A stretch of 10,406 nt of DNA from JAWLEV01 sp041685915 (lineage in GTDB: Bacteria > Chloroflexota > Anaerolineae > UBA1429): NCBI GenBank assembly GCA_041685915.1, contig JAWLEV010000091.1, forward strand, positions 1 through 10,406. Reading direction: 5' to 3'. Shown here piece after piece: positions 1 through 6,487 of this stretch; within the stretch, counting starts at the first letter, position 1, and every line of letters starts with the position of its first letter. The notes beneath the pieces are model-generated. The model saw only the letters and a list, made by a program, of their open reading frames with translations, ran no database searches and was not told where the DNA came from. A program made the position numbers and the translations under genes.

Positions 1-308
1 GTGACGACGACCACGTCCTCGCCGCGACGCGCGCGCTCCAGGGATTCGACCTGGTGGGTGTAGAGTTGTGAGACGCCCAGGACGTCGAGGGCGCGCTGGA
101 GGGCACCGGGCAGGGGGGATGAGGGCGTGGCGTATTGGGGCTGACGAGGCGGGTGGCGTTCCAGGTGGACCAGGTGTCCCCCCTCTCGGGCCTCGGCCTC
201 TGCGGCGATGCGCGAGAGGAGTTCCTCGGCAGAGGGAACCGTTTCGGCTGCGGGATTATCCCTTTCTTCGTTGTCAGGAGGCGTTTTGCTCTTGGAATCG
301 TGTGCCAT
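1..308 (-). CDS. DEAD/DEAH-box helicase, MrfA/YprA-like, N-terminal part
   Basis: Partial gene: the start ATG is at 308-306 on the minus strand and the left window edge cuts it after about 102 codons. The visible protein begins MAHDSKSKTPPDNEERD, a polar, disordered-looking tail. An Arg/Pro-rich stretch (RHPPRQPQYA) follows, then LYTHQVESLERARRGEDVVVVT at about residues 82-102. That last segment matches the Q-motif and the lead-in to Walker A (normally TGTASGKT) of the superfamily 2 helicases with a C-terminal DUF1998 zinc domain. This is the MrfA/YprA family, 3'-5' helicases linked to DNA crosslink repair. Walker A itself lies just outside the window, so the assignment rests on the Q-motif block. 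An AAGGA ribosome site lies only 2 nt before the ATG, which is tight, but no other ATG or GTG start is available before an in-frame TAG upstream. The rest of the gene should lie to the left. Confidence 0.7.
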   Translation of the reverse strand, partial: MAHDSKSKTPPDNEERDNPAAETVPSAEELLSRIAAEAEAREGGHLVHLERHPPRQPQYATPSSPLPGALQRALDVLGVSQLYTHQVESLERARRGEDVVVV

Positions 309-347
309 GGTCCTTCGTTTGCGCAGATTCTGGTGATCCGTACGTGA

Positions 348-407
348 CTGTCTAAACGTATACTGGGGTGCGAAATCTGTCTATCATGCATGTCCACTGA
401 GATAGAC
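348..407. promoter_or_regulatory. Leader region of the helicase gene with CTGTCTA repeats and an inverted repeat
   Basis: CTGTCTA occurs at 348-354 and again at 377-383. The second copy leads into an inverted repeat, GTCTATC (379-385) with GATAGAC (401-407) across 15 nt. On the minus strand a TAGACA (383-378) precedes TATACG (362-357), but the 15-bp spacing is short for sigma70, so no firm promoter is called. The site is about 40-100 bp upstream of the helicase start, where its promoter and operator would be expected. Confidence 0.25.
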
Positions 408-421
408 TGGTTGCAGCCTTA

Positions 422-537
422 CGGTGCCCCAGCCTGGGCCTAAAGGCCGCAGGCTCATGTTGCAAAGCCTCTTCGAGGCTCCTTCAGCCCTCGCAGAGGG
501 CTTTGTATTCTGCACCGAGGGTTCAACCCTGGGCGCC
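422..537. repeat. Multi-hairpin palindromic intergenic element
   Basis: This fills most of the 283-bp gap between the epimerase stop and the helicase start. Four hairpins follow one another. The first is 431-455: a 10-bp stem of AGCCTG+GGCC with GGCC+CAGGCT, a TAAA loop and one bulged G. The second is 466-480 (AGCCTC/GAGGCT, 3-nt loop). The third is 486-502 (AGCCCTC/GAGGGCT, loop GCA). The fourth is 518-530 (AGGGT/ACCCT, loop TCA). The first three are enclosed by CGGTGC (422-427) pairing with GCACCG (512-517). Alternatively GGTGCCCCAG (423-432) can pair imperfectly with CTGGGCGCC (529-537), which gives the whole unit near-inverted ends. The first three stems all begin AGCC, as if derived from one another. 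It has no coding signal and could be a dispersed REP/MITE-like repeat or a structured RNA. It would also end up in the epimerase transcript, where it could act as a 3'-end stabiliser or weak terminator. Confidence 0.6.
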
Positions 538-591
538 AAAAGTCATATCCAGACAAGTTCAGTTCCCTATGTTCGGATCACTGTCTTGCTC

Positions 592-1518
592 TTACTCCCG
601 CTGCTCTCTGAAATAGGCCACCGTGCGTTCCAGCCCCTCCCTGAGGCCGATCTCGTTCTGCCAGCCCAGAACCTCTTGCGCCTTTTCGGCGTCGAGATAG
701 GTTTGGAATACGTCACCCGGCTGAGCCGGCCCGTGCTTTCCGTCTTGGGGAAAGCTCGTTATCTCTTTGAGATGGTGGAATACGCAGTTGATGCTCGTGC
801 CCACGCCCGAGCCCAGGTTGAGGATCTGGCCACCGCCCCGGGTCAGGGCCAGGACGTTGGCGCGAGCGATCTCGCCCACATAGACGAAATCGCGCTCCTG
901 CTCGCCGGAGCCATAGATGATGGGCTCGTCGCCATCAAGCATCTCGGCCGTCCAGATGGCGATGACGCCGGCCTCCCCGTTGGGGTCCTGGCGCGGCCCA
1001 TAGACGTTGGGAAAGCGCAGCACCGTATAGTCCAGATCATAGTTCACGTTGTAGATGTAGAGAAAATGCTCGACATGGTGCTTGGTGGCGCCGTAGGGGC
1101 TGATGGGCCTGATGGGATGCTTCTCGTCGACGGGGAGATACTCGGGCTCACCATATACGGCCCCTCCCGTGGAGGCATAGACGATCTTTGGGCAGTCAAA
1201 ATCCTTGGCCAGTTCCAGCAGGATCAGGGAGCCGATCTCGTTGACCTGCGTATACAGGATGGGGCGCTCCACCGACTCGCGCACGTTGGCCTTGGCCGCC
1301 AGGTGGCAGATACGCTCCGGGCGCTCTTGGTCAAAGACCTCTCGCATCGCCTCCGCATCGCACAGATCGACGACGTGCAGTTTGGCTCTGGGGTCGACGT
1401 TCTCCCGCTTACCCGTGGAAAGGTCGTCCACTACAGAGACCTCGTGGCCCTCTGCCAGGCAGGCGTCCACCACGTGTGAGCCGATAAAGCCGGCTCCACC
1501 GGTAACCATAACTTTCAT
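592..1518 (-). CDS. NAD-dependent epimerase/dehydratase (GalE-like, extended SDR)
   Basis: A 308-residue extended short-chain dehydrogenase/reductase of the sugar-nucleotide epimerase type. The Rossmann glycine motif TGGAGFIGS is at residues 6-14. The acidic pair D31-D32 at the end of the second strand is typical of NAD ribose binding. HLAAKANVRESVE (72-84) matches the family's HxAA motif, S116 is the likely catalytic Ser/Thr, and Y142-x3-K146 (PYGATK) is the catalytic pair. RFPNVYGPRQDP (168-179) and the RDFVYVGEIARA segment (209-220) are classic for UDP-glucose 4-epimerase-like enzymes. Length is usual for the family (about 305-330). The substrate cannot be fixed from sequence; a UDP-hexose or another NDP-sugar for surface polysaccharide is likely, and the enzyme should be cytosolic. 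ATG at 1518 has a GGGG-type ribosome site 11 nt upstream. It lies 63 bp downstream of the UbiB-type kinase gene on the same strand and may be read through from it or from its own promoter. Confidence 0.93.
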   Translation of the reverse strand: MKVMVTGGAGFIGSHVVDACLAEGHEVSVVDDLSTGKRENVDPRAKLHVVDLCDAEAMREVFDQERPERICHLAAKANVRESVERPILYTQVNEIGSLILLELAKDFDCPKIVYASTGGAVYGEPEYLPVDEKHPIRPISPYGATKHHVEHFLYIYNVNYDLDYTVLRFPNVYGPRQDPNGEAGVIAIWTAEMLDGDEPIIYGSGEQERDFVYVGEIARANVLALTRGGGQILNLGSGVGTSINCVFHHLKEITSFPQDGKHGPAQPGDVFQTYLDAEKAQEVLGWQNEIGLREGLERTVAYFREQRE

Positions 1519-1537
1519 GCTAGCATTTACCCCTTTT

Positions 1538-1550
1538 TATACTCAGTATA
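1538..1550. promoter_or_regulatory. Perfect 13-bp palindrome upstream of the epimerase
   Basis: TATACTCAGTATA is a perfect inverted repeat (6-bp arms, 1-nt centre) 20 bp upstream of the epimerase start, in the only short gap (1519-1581) before it. On the minus strand each arm gives a TATACT/TATAAA-like -10 sequence, but I see no good -35 at 16-18 bp. It could be an operator overlapping a weak promoter, or simply an AT-rich -10 region. Confidence 0.4.
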
Positions 1551-1581
1551 TTAACTATCGGTTTGTGTATTGGAAGCCCTG

Positions 1582-3282
1582 TCAGAGTCCCCTGGATCGT
1601 ATGATGGAGAACAGCAACCACGCTCCCAAGAGGGCGGCCAAGATAAAGCCGATCTGGGGGACGGGCAGGCGTATATCTGTAAAGGGGATGAAAAAGACGG
1701 CGGCCTCCTCGCCGCCCAGCAAGATCAGGGCGGAGCCTATGATGAGGGCTGCCACGACGACGCTGAAGGAGAGTCTGTTGCCGATGGTATCCAACTCGTA
1801 GAGGGCCTCGGTCAGTTGGTGCACGTGAATGCCCAACGTCAGGTCCCCACGATCCAGTTGTTCTGAGATGCTGTCCACGCGATTGGGCAACACGCGCAGC
1901 ACGTTTCCCATATCGCGCATGGTGGTCGCCGTGTTGGCCGTGAACCGTCTGAGAGAGATACGTTGTCTCACCAGTCGGTCCACAAAGGGTTCCAGGTACT
2001 TGGCCAGGACAAAAGAGGGGTCCAGGTTTCGCGTCACCCCCTCCAGCACGATGATGGTGCGGAGCAAAAGGGCGAGGTCGGAGGGAAGGCGGACATGGTG
2101 CTCAAAGGTCAAGCTCAGTATATCTCTTAGAAACTGGCCGATGGGCACACTCTCCAGGGGTACGTTATAGTACTGGAGGATGAACCTTCTCACATCCCGG
2201 TGCAGTGCGTCGCGGTCCGATTCCGCGCCCACGGCGCCTATGCGCAGGATGATGCGCGCCACCTGGTCGGCATCTTTTTGTACCACGGCAAAGAGAAGAT
2301 CGCCGAGGTCTCGCCTCATCTGCGGTGTCAAGTAGCCGATCACGCCGAAATCCACGAGGCCTATCCGTCCGTCACAGACGAGGATATTGGCGGGATGAGG
2401 GTCGGCATGAAAGATACCGTGGATAAAGATCTGTCGTAGATATAACTGGGTGATCTGCACGGCCACGGTATGGAGATCGTATCCCACATCGGCAAGCTTT
2501 TGTGTCTGGGTAAGTTTTATGCCCTCCAGATAGTCGAGGGTGATGACCCGACTCGTGGTCAGGTCCCAATGCACGCCGGGAATGAGGACAGTTTCCTCTT
2601 TCAGCAGATCGCTCAATCTGTCGGCATAGCGTCCCTCGATGGTATAGTCGATTTCATCACGGAGGCTTTGGGCGAACTCTTGTACTATGTCCACCAGGCC
2701 ATACTGCCTGAGAGTCTCCGATCGAGATTCCATAAAGCGCGCCTGGGTGAGCAGCAGATCCAGATCGGCCTCTATGGTGCGCTCGATGTCCGGGCGCTGC
2801 ACCTTTACCGCCACTTTTGTGCCATCGTGCAAGGTCGCCCTGTGCACCTGGCCTATGGAGGCCGAGGCGATGGGCTTTGCCTCAAAGTGTTGATAGAGTT
2901 CATCCGCCGGGGCCCCAAGTTCTTTTTCCACCATCTGGGAGATCTCTTCCAGGGGTACCGGCGGGGCAGCGTCCAGCAGTTTCCCCAACTCTACGATATA
3001 TTGGGGAGGCAAAAGGTCGGGGCGGGTACTGAGAAGTTGGCCGAGTTTTATGAACGTGGGCCCCAATTCTTCCAGGGTGCGCCGCACCCGTTGGGGGATG
3101 GTCAGTTCTTCGGTCTGAACGTCCTGCTCCATCCGTCTGGCTCGCCAGCGTGATATAAAGCGCGTAAAGCCCGTCCTCTCTGCCAGAAAGCCGAGGCCGT
3201 TGCGTATCAGCACCTCGGCGATATGTCGTGCTCTGGAAATCTCGGCGGCTGTACGCCGTATAGAAAAGGGATGAAATGCCAC
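1582..3282 (-). CDS. AarF/ABC1/UbiB-family atypical kinase
   Basis: A 566-residue member of the UbiB/ABC1/ADCK family, atypical protein-kinase-like ATPases that support quinone or isoprenoid-lipid metabolism at the membrane. The family signature KxGQ is at 79-82 (FIKLGQLLSTRPDLLP). The alanine-rich loop is PIASASIGQVH (137-147), the ATP lysine is K160 (VAVKVQRP), the catalytic-loop block is FHADPHPANIL (291-301), and the metal-binding DFG is at 311-313. Two hydrophobic C-terminal segments, about residues 505-525 and 542-562, form the usual membrane anchor. Length is normal (about 550). The start is GTG at 3282-3280: an in-frame TGA lies two codons upstream, and an AAAGGA ribosome site is 10 nt before. 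The epimerase follows 63 bp downstream on the same strand. Without a visible ubi or men gene nearby, the pathway (ubiquinone, menaquinone or another lipid) is not determined. Confidence 0.95.
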   Translation of the reverse strand: MAFHPFSIRRTAAEISRARHIAEVLIRNGLGFLAERTGFTRFISRWRARRMEQDVQTEELTIPQRVRRTLEELGPTFIKLGQLLSTRPDLLPPQYIVELGKLLDAAPPVPLEEISQMVEKELGAPADELYQHFEAKPIASASIGQVHRATLHDGTKVAVKVQRPDIERTIEADLDLLLTQARFMESRSETLRQYGLVDIVQEFAQSLRDEIDYTIEGRYADRLSDLLKEETVLIPGVHWDLTTSRVITLDYLEGIKLTQTQKLADVGYDLHTVAVQITQLYLRQIFIHGIFHADPHPANILVCDGRIGLVDFGVIGYLTPQMRRDLGDLLFAVVQKDADQVARIILRIGAVGAESDRDALHRDVRRFILQYYNVPLESVPIGQFLRDILSLTFEHHVRLPSDLALLLRTIIVLEGVTRNLDPSFVLAKYLEPFVDRLVRQRISLRRFTANTATTMRDMGNVLRVLPNRVDSISEQLDRGDLTLGIHVHQLTEALYELDTIGNRLSFSVVVAALIIGSALILLGGEEAAVFFIPFTDIRLPVPQIGFILAALLGAWLLFSIIRSRGL

Positions 3283-3383
3283 GCGTCACAAATCCTTTGC
3301 AAATAGAGCCAGCCTTGGCCATGGCCGGGCACTAGACGGTCGCCTCTATCGCGTTTCGTGTGCCTCCAGAGGGGGCGGGGTGT

Positions 3384-3395
3384 CGCCAATTGGCG
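3384..3395. promoter_or_regulatory. 12-bp palindrome in the leader of the UbiB-type gene
   Basis: CGCCAATTGGCG is a perfect 12-bp palindrome about 50-60 nt downstream of the predicted transcription start and about 100 nt upstream of the GTG start. It could be a protein-binding operator or a short hairpin in the leader. No neighbour encodes a regulator that would explain it. Confidence 0.3.
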
Positions 3396-3455
3396 TCGAG
3401 TTTCCCGTCAAGGCTTTTCTCACCACCCGGCAGGCCACATCTTGAAGCCAGGGCC

Positions 3456-3484
3456 ATTATATCAAAGAGGAATGCCTTTACCAA
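3456..3484 (-). promoter_or_regulatory. Sigma70-type promoter for the UbiB-type kinase
   Basis: Read on the minus strand, TTGGTA (3484-3479, 4/6 to the -35 consensus) is followed by exactly 17 bp and TATAAT (3461-3456, 6/6). The start site should fall near 3449, giving a leader of roughly 167 nt before the GTG at 3282. It lies just downstream of the plsC stop, so the kinase-epimerase unit can be transcribed independently of plsC. The rest of the 221-bp gap (3283-3503) holds no gene I can support. Confidence 0.75.
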
Positions 3485-3503
3485 GCGGGGGGTCTCACGG
3501 TCA

Positions 3504-4250
3504 TCATCCCGGGCGGCGATCCGTCCATGGATAATCCGCCACCTCTTGGGCGGCGGCGCGTATGGCGGGATCCCGGGAATAGCAGCCCCTCTTTTCTCGG
3601 GGCAGCAGGTGGGCGATCTTGTGCATGATCTCGTGCCCGATCTCCTCGAGCCTTTTCCGACGCTCTCTGCCCCGTCCCTCGGCGTGAAAGGGACCAAAGG
3701 GCTCACCGATGCGCACGGTCACGCGAGGGCGGCGCAACTTGCCCAGGCGAGAAAAAAAGTTGGCCGATCCATGGATGCCGAGGGGGAGGATGCGGGCGCC
3801 CGTACGCGCGGCCAGAAAAGCCGTTCCCGGACGGGCGGGCCGCAGCACAGCGGCCCAGCTACCGGCCTCGGGAAAGACGCCCAAAAAGCCGCCCTGCTGG
3901 AGGACGGCCTCTGAGGCGCGTATGGCGTCGCGGGAGACACCTCCGCGACGTACGGGCAGATAGCCCCAGAGTTTGGGGAGCCAGGTCACCGTGGCGGGAG
4001 CATTGGGCATGCGCGTGCCCCCCACGAATTCTATGGGATGGGGTATAGCCCGCACGACGACGGCGGGGTCGATAAAATTGAAATGATTGGCCACCACGAG
4101 GAGAGGGCCCTTTTCCGGAATATTCTCCTGGCCAATGACCTGGAAATTGCTGAGAAGGTCGAAAGCCATGGTTGTTAGCCGTCGAAGGATGGCGCGTCGT
4201 GTACGTCGGCGCGGATAGGTGATACGTTCGGCGATGGTCAGTTCACTCAT
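3504..4250 (-). CDS. plsC: 1-acyl-sn-glycerol-3-phosphate acyltransferase family protein (PlsC-like)
   Basis: A 248-residue PlsC/LPLAT-fold acyltransferase. The family transfers an acyl chain to lysophosphatidate to make phosphatidate for membrane phospholipids, at the cytoplasmic face of the membrane. The catalytic HX4D motif is intact (NHFNFID, H56 and D61). VRRGGVSRDAI (100-110) is block II, FPEAGSW (126-132) is block III, and LPLGIHG (155-161) is block IV. Block III is unusual because the family normally has FPEG; here the glycine after the glutamate is alanine. The N-terminus is rich in arginine (RRRTRR, 14-19), which suits a peripheral membrane contact. The gene ends with tandem TGA TGA. 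A GAGAGGA ribosome site precedes the ATG at 4250. It lies 66 bp after the transporter gene and is probably cotranscribed with it. An acyltransferase acting on another acceptor (ornithine-lipid or glycolipid type) is possible. Confidence 0.9.
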   Translation of the reverse strand: MSELTIAERITYPRRRTRRAILRRLTTMAFDLLSNFQVIGQENIPEKGPLLVVANHFNFIDPAVVVRAIPHPIEFVGGTRMPNAPATVTWLPKLWGYLPVRRGGVSRDAIRASEAVLQQGGFLGVFPEAGSWAAVLRPARPGTAFLAARTGARILPLGIHGSANFFSRLGKLRRPRVTVRIGEPFGPFHAEGRGRERRKRLEEIGHEIMHKIAHLLPREKRGCYSRDPAIRAAAQEVADYPWTDRRPG

Positions 4251-4316
4251 GGTCGCGGTTTTCCTCTCAGGTCAGTTTCCAGCATTTTTGCTCATCACGC
4301 GCTGGCCTGTGTACGG

Positions 4317-5681
4317 TTATCTGCTGATATCTTGTGCGGTTTGCATGGCTTCTTTTTCAGCCGGGCCTGAACCTCGCCCGGCGCCCGCCTCACGGCCCTT
4401 TTTCTCGTCAACCGAGAGAAGCAGCACAAGGCCGACCATCAGGAAGGCGACGACGGAGACGAGGGCCAGGCGGTGTCCGGCCTCCTCCGCGGCTGCGGGG
4501 GCCATCTGGTGGACATTTTCATACCATGAGGTCGCCCACGCCGCCAGCAGGCCAAAGAGCATCGGACCGATGAAGGATGACGTGCGTCCTGTCATGGCGA
4601 GGAAGCCATAGAACTCGGCGCTTTTGTCGGGCGGGCTAAAGATCCCCACCACGGTGCGACTCACGGACTGGACGCCGGTCAGCGAGAAGCCAGCCACTGC
4701 GCCGATAAGGTAAAACTCGAGCCGAGAGCGGCTGAAATAGAGCCAAATTACGGGCAGGATCATCAGTACCAGCGAGATGATGAGGGCACGTTTCCCACCA
4801 AAGTCGTTGGCCAGTAGACCAAAAAGGTAGGCCCCGGCGACACTCGTCACCTGCACGATGATCATAAAGATGATCAGTTCCTGTTGTTCCATGCCGAAAA
4901 GAACGGCGCCCAGGATGGCTGCAAAGTTCAGTACCATATATACGCCGTGCTTGTAGATCTGGTAGGCGATGATGAATTTAACAAACTCTTTGAATTTCTT
5001 GATCGTCCTGACCGTCTCCGCCAGGCGTTGAAATGCTATGGAGAGATAGTTCTTGCCGCCGGGAAGCGGTTGAGGTTCGGCCCGTTCCTGTACCCACAAG
5101 AAGGTTGGTAACGAAAAGACGGCAAAAAAGATGGCAGTGAACACGAGGGAGAGCCGCACGACCAGCGGATCACTGCCGGTAAGCACGATGGGCACCAGCA
5201 CGATCAGGAGACAGAGGATACCGCCGGTGGATCCGATGGCCCAGCCATTGCCAGAGACCCGGCCCATATCTTCTGGCTCGGCGATCTCTGGAAGCAGGGC
5301 ATTGTAAAAGACCTGGGCCCCACGATACCCGATCTCGGCCAGGATGAAGAAAAGCATGCCGATGAACCAGTCGCCCTCCCGGACGAAGAACAGCAGGGCA
5401 CAAAAGATCACCGCCAGCGCGGTGAAGAAAAAGAGGAAGCGTTTCTTGGTCCCGGAAAAGTCCGCCAGGGTCCCGAGGACGGGTGAGGTCAGGGCTACGA
5501 CGAACATGGCGACGCCCACGGCTATCCCCCACAGCCGCGAGCCCTCCGCACCGCCGACCACGGCTCCCTTGAAATAGGCCGAGTAGACGGCCAGCAGCAC
5601 CACCGCCGCATAGGCCGAATTGCCAAAGTCGTACAGATACCAGCCCCAGTGCTCCCGGCGTGAGGGACGGCGATCCATCAT
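4317..5681 (-). CDS. MFS transporter, Atg22/UMF1 (BtlA-like) family
   Basis: A 454-residue polytopic membrane protein with about 12 predicted transmembrane helices. The N-terminal WGWYLYDFGNSAYAAVV (12-28) is the hallmark opening of the Atg22/UMF1 branch of the major facilitator superfamily. GTLADFSGTKKR (70-81) is the MFS loop 2-3 motif. AEIGYRGAQVFYNALLPEIA (115-134) and GRVSGNGWAIGSTGG (140-154) are also typical of UMF1 proteins. Characterised eukaryotic Atg22 exports amino acids from the vacuole; bacterial substrates are mostly unknown, so none is assigned here. The C-terminus ends in a charged cytosolic tail rich in E/K/G. The start is the first of two consecutive ATGs (5681), with AAGGAG 8 nt upstream. 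plsC follows 66 bp downstream, likely in one transcript. Confidence 0.92.
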   Translation of the reverse strand: MMDRRPSRREHWGWYLYDFGNSAYAAVVLLAVYSAYFKGAVVGGAEGSRLWGIAVGVAMFVVALTSPVLGTLADFSGTKKRFLFFFTALAVIFCALLFFVREGDWFIGMLFFILAEIGYRGAQVFYNALLPEIAEPEDMGRVSGNGWAIGSTGGILCLLIVLVPIVLTGSDPLVVRLSLVFTAIFFAVFSLPTFLWVQERAEPQPLPGGKNYLSIAFQRLAETVRTIKKFKEFVKFIIAYQIYKHGVYMVLNFAAILGAVLFGMEQQELIIFMIIVQVTSVAGAYLFGLLANDFGGKRALIISLVLMILPVIWLYFSRSRLEFYLIGAVAGFSLTGVQSVSRTVVGIFSPPDKSAEFYGFLAMTGRTSSFIGPMLFGLLAAWATSWYENVHQMAPAAAEEAGHRLALVSVVAFLMVGLVLLLSVDEKKGREAGAGRGSGPAEKEAMQTAQDISR

Positions 5682-5699
5682 ATGCTCTTCTCCTTGATC

Positions 5700-5717
5700 T
5701 ATCCTTTGGATATTATA
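5700..5717 (-). promoter_or_regulatory. -10 element with overlapping inverted repeat before the transporter
   Basis: On the minus strand TATAAT (5717-5712) is a perfect -10 about 30 bp before the ATG at 5681, giving a leader of about 24 nt that contains AAGGAG. There is no good -35 at 16-18 bp. A perfect 13-bp inverted repeat TATCCTTTGGATA (5700-5712) begins at the last base of the -10 and covers the predicted start site, a classic operator position. A weak -35 plus a start-site palindrome would suit a regulated promoter, but no regulator gene is visible nearby. Confidence 0.5.
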
Positions 5718-5779
5718 ACCCTGATCCGTATAGTGGGTTGTGTTTCCCCTCGAAGACGAAAGGACAGCATGCTCGGCGG

Positions 5780-5813
5780 CGGGAATGGCTCACTCTTGGG
5801 ATGCCCATTCCCG
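5780..5813. repeat. Inverted repeat downstream of hpf
   Basis: CGGGAATGG (5780-5788) pairs with CCATTCCCG (5805-5813), a 9-bp stem with a 16-nt loop. It lies between the hpf terminator and the transporter promoter. It has no U-tract on either strand, so it is not itself an intrinsic terminator. It may be a second 3' hairpin or an upstream regulatory site. Nothing else recognisable lies in 5718-5820. Confidence 0.4.
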
Positions 5814-5820
5814 GGAACAA

Positions 5821-5852
5821 GAAAAAAGGGGAGGAACAGTTTCCTCCCCTTT
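5821..5852 (-). terminator. Intrinsic terminator of hpf
   Basis: A perfect 12-bp stem AAAGGGGAGGAA (5825-5836) with TTCCTCCCCTTT (5841-5852) and a 4-nt loop. On the minus strand the stem runs into six consecutive T residues (5827-5822). It starts about 30 nt after the hpf stop, which makes it a textbook rho-independent terminator separating hpf from the transporter gene. Confidence 0.93.
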
Positions 5853-5883
5853 GGACGAGCTTTTGCATGTTGGTTCTTCAGTA

Positions 5884-6426
5884 CTATTCCAACTCTGGTA
5901 TCAACAGGCCATAGCCCTCTGCGCGACGGCGATAGACCACACTGAATCCTCCGGAATCGATGTTATAGAAGATGAAAAAGTCATGCCCCAAGAGTTCCAT
6001 CTGGTCGATGGCCTCCCGCACCTCCATGGGGCGCGTCTCGAACCTCTTGACGCGAACCACCGGTTCCTCGGCTTCCTCTTCCTGTTGAAACATGGCAACC
6101 CGCTCCGCCTTTTCCTTTTGATCCAATTGCCAGTGCTTACCCTTGTATTTCTTTATGCGACGTTCCAGCTTTTCGACGGCGGAGGTGATGGAGGAGCGCA
6201 TGTCGCCCGTTCGCTCCTCTGCTCTGAGGATAACGCCGTCGTTGTTCCATGCGGTAATCTGGGCGATGTTGCGGTCATTGACATCCTTGGTGTCTTCGAA
6301 GGCGAGGTCGAGCCGCACTTCGTCGAGGTTGGAGAGGAAGCGCTGCAGCTTGCCCACCTTTTTGGCGATATAGGATTCCAATCCCTCGTTGACCTCAAAG
6401 TTCTTGTTTGTTATGCGTATTCTCAT
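5884..6426 (-). CDS. hpf: Ribosome hibernation promoting factor, long form
   Basis: A 180-residue long-form HPF. Residues 1-96 are the ribosome-binding HPF/YfiA domain (MRIRITNKNFEVNEGLESYIAKK at the start; RRIKKYKGKHW closing it). Residues 97-122 form an acidic linker (QQEEEAEE), and 123-180 are the C-terminal dimerisation domain (VKRFETRPMEVREAIDQMELLGHDFFIFYN, then VVYRRRAEGYGLLIP). Long HPF binds the 30S decoding region and pairs two 70S ribosomes through the C-terminal domain, making inactive 100S dimers in stationary phase or stress. ATG at 6426 has AAAGGAG 7 nt upstream. It lies 61 bp after the small membrane protein gene on the same strand and is followed by a strong intrinsic terminator, so it is the last gene of its transcript. 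Both domains are complete. Confidence 0.97.
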   Translation of the reverse strand: MRIRITNKNFEVNEGLESYIAKKVGKLQRFLSNLDEVRLDLAFEDTKDVNDRNIAQITAWNNDGVILRAEERTGDMRSSITSAVEKLERRIKKYKGKHWQLDQKEKAERVAMFQQEEEAEEPVVRVKRFETRPMEVREAIDQMELLGHDFFIFYNIDSGGFSVVYRRRAEGYGLLIPELE

Positions 6427-6487
6427 GCCGATGCTCCTTTCTTTCAGTTATTATGTCGGCTGAAAACGAGATAGAGGTAAGTGCCAT

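Noticed and set aside
519..538. T-arm-like GGGTTCAACCC followed by GGGCGCCA, suggesting a tRNA end
   Set aside because: No acceptor, D-arm or anticodon arm can be assembled upstream; the sequence belongs to the hairpin element.
424..1479. Long plus-strand open frame of 351 codons
   Set aside because: It lies opposite the well-supported epimerase, has no ribosome site or recognisable domain, and its start is inside the palindromic element.
2900..3706. Open frames of 124 and 140 codons (minus strand) across the plsC/UbiB gap
   Set aside because: They overlap the ends of the flanking genes in other frames, are Arg/Pro/Gly-rich and lack ribosome sites; the gap is better explained by a promoter and leader.
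5740..6474. Plus-strand open frame of 244 codons opposite hpf
   Set aside because: It runs across the hpf terminator and the whole of hpf in antisense and has no motif of its own.
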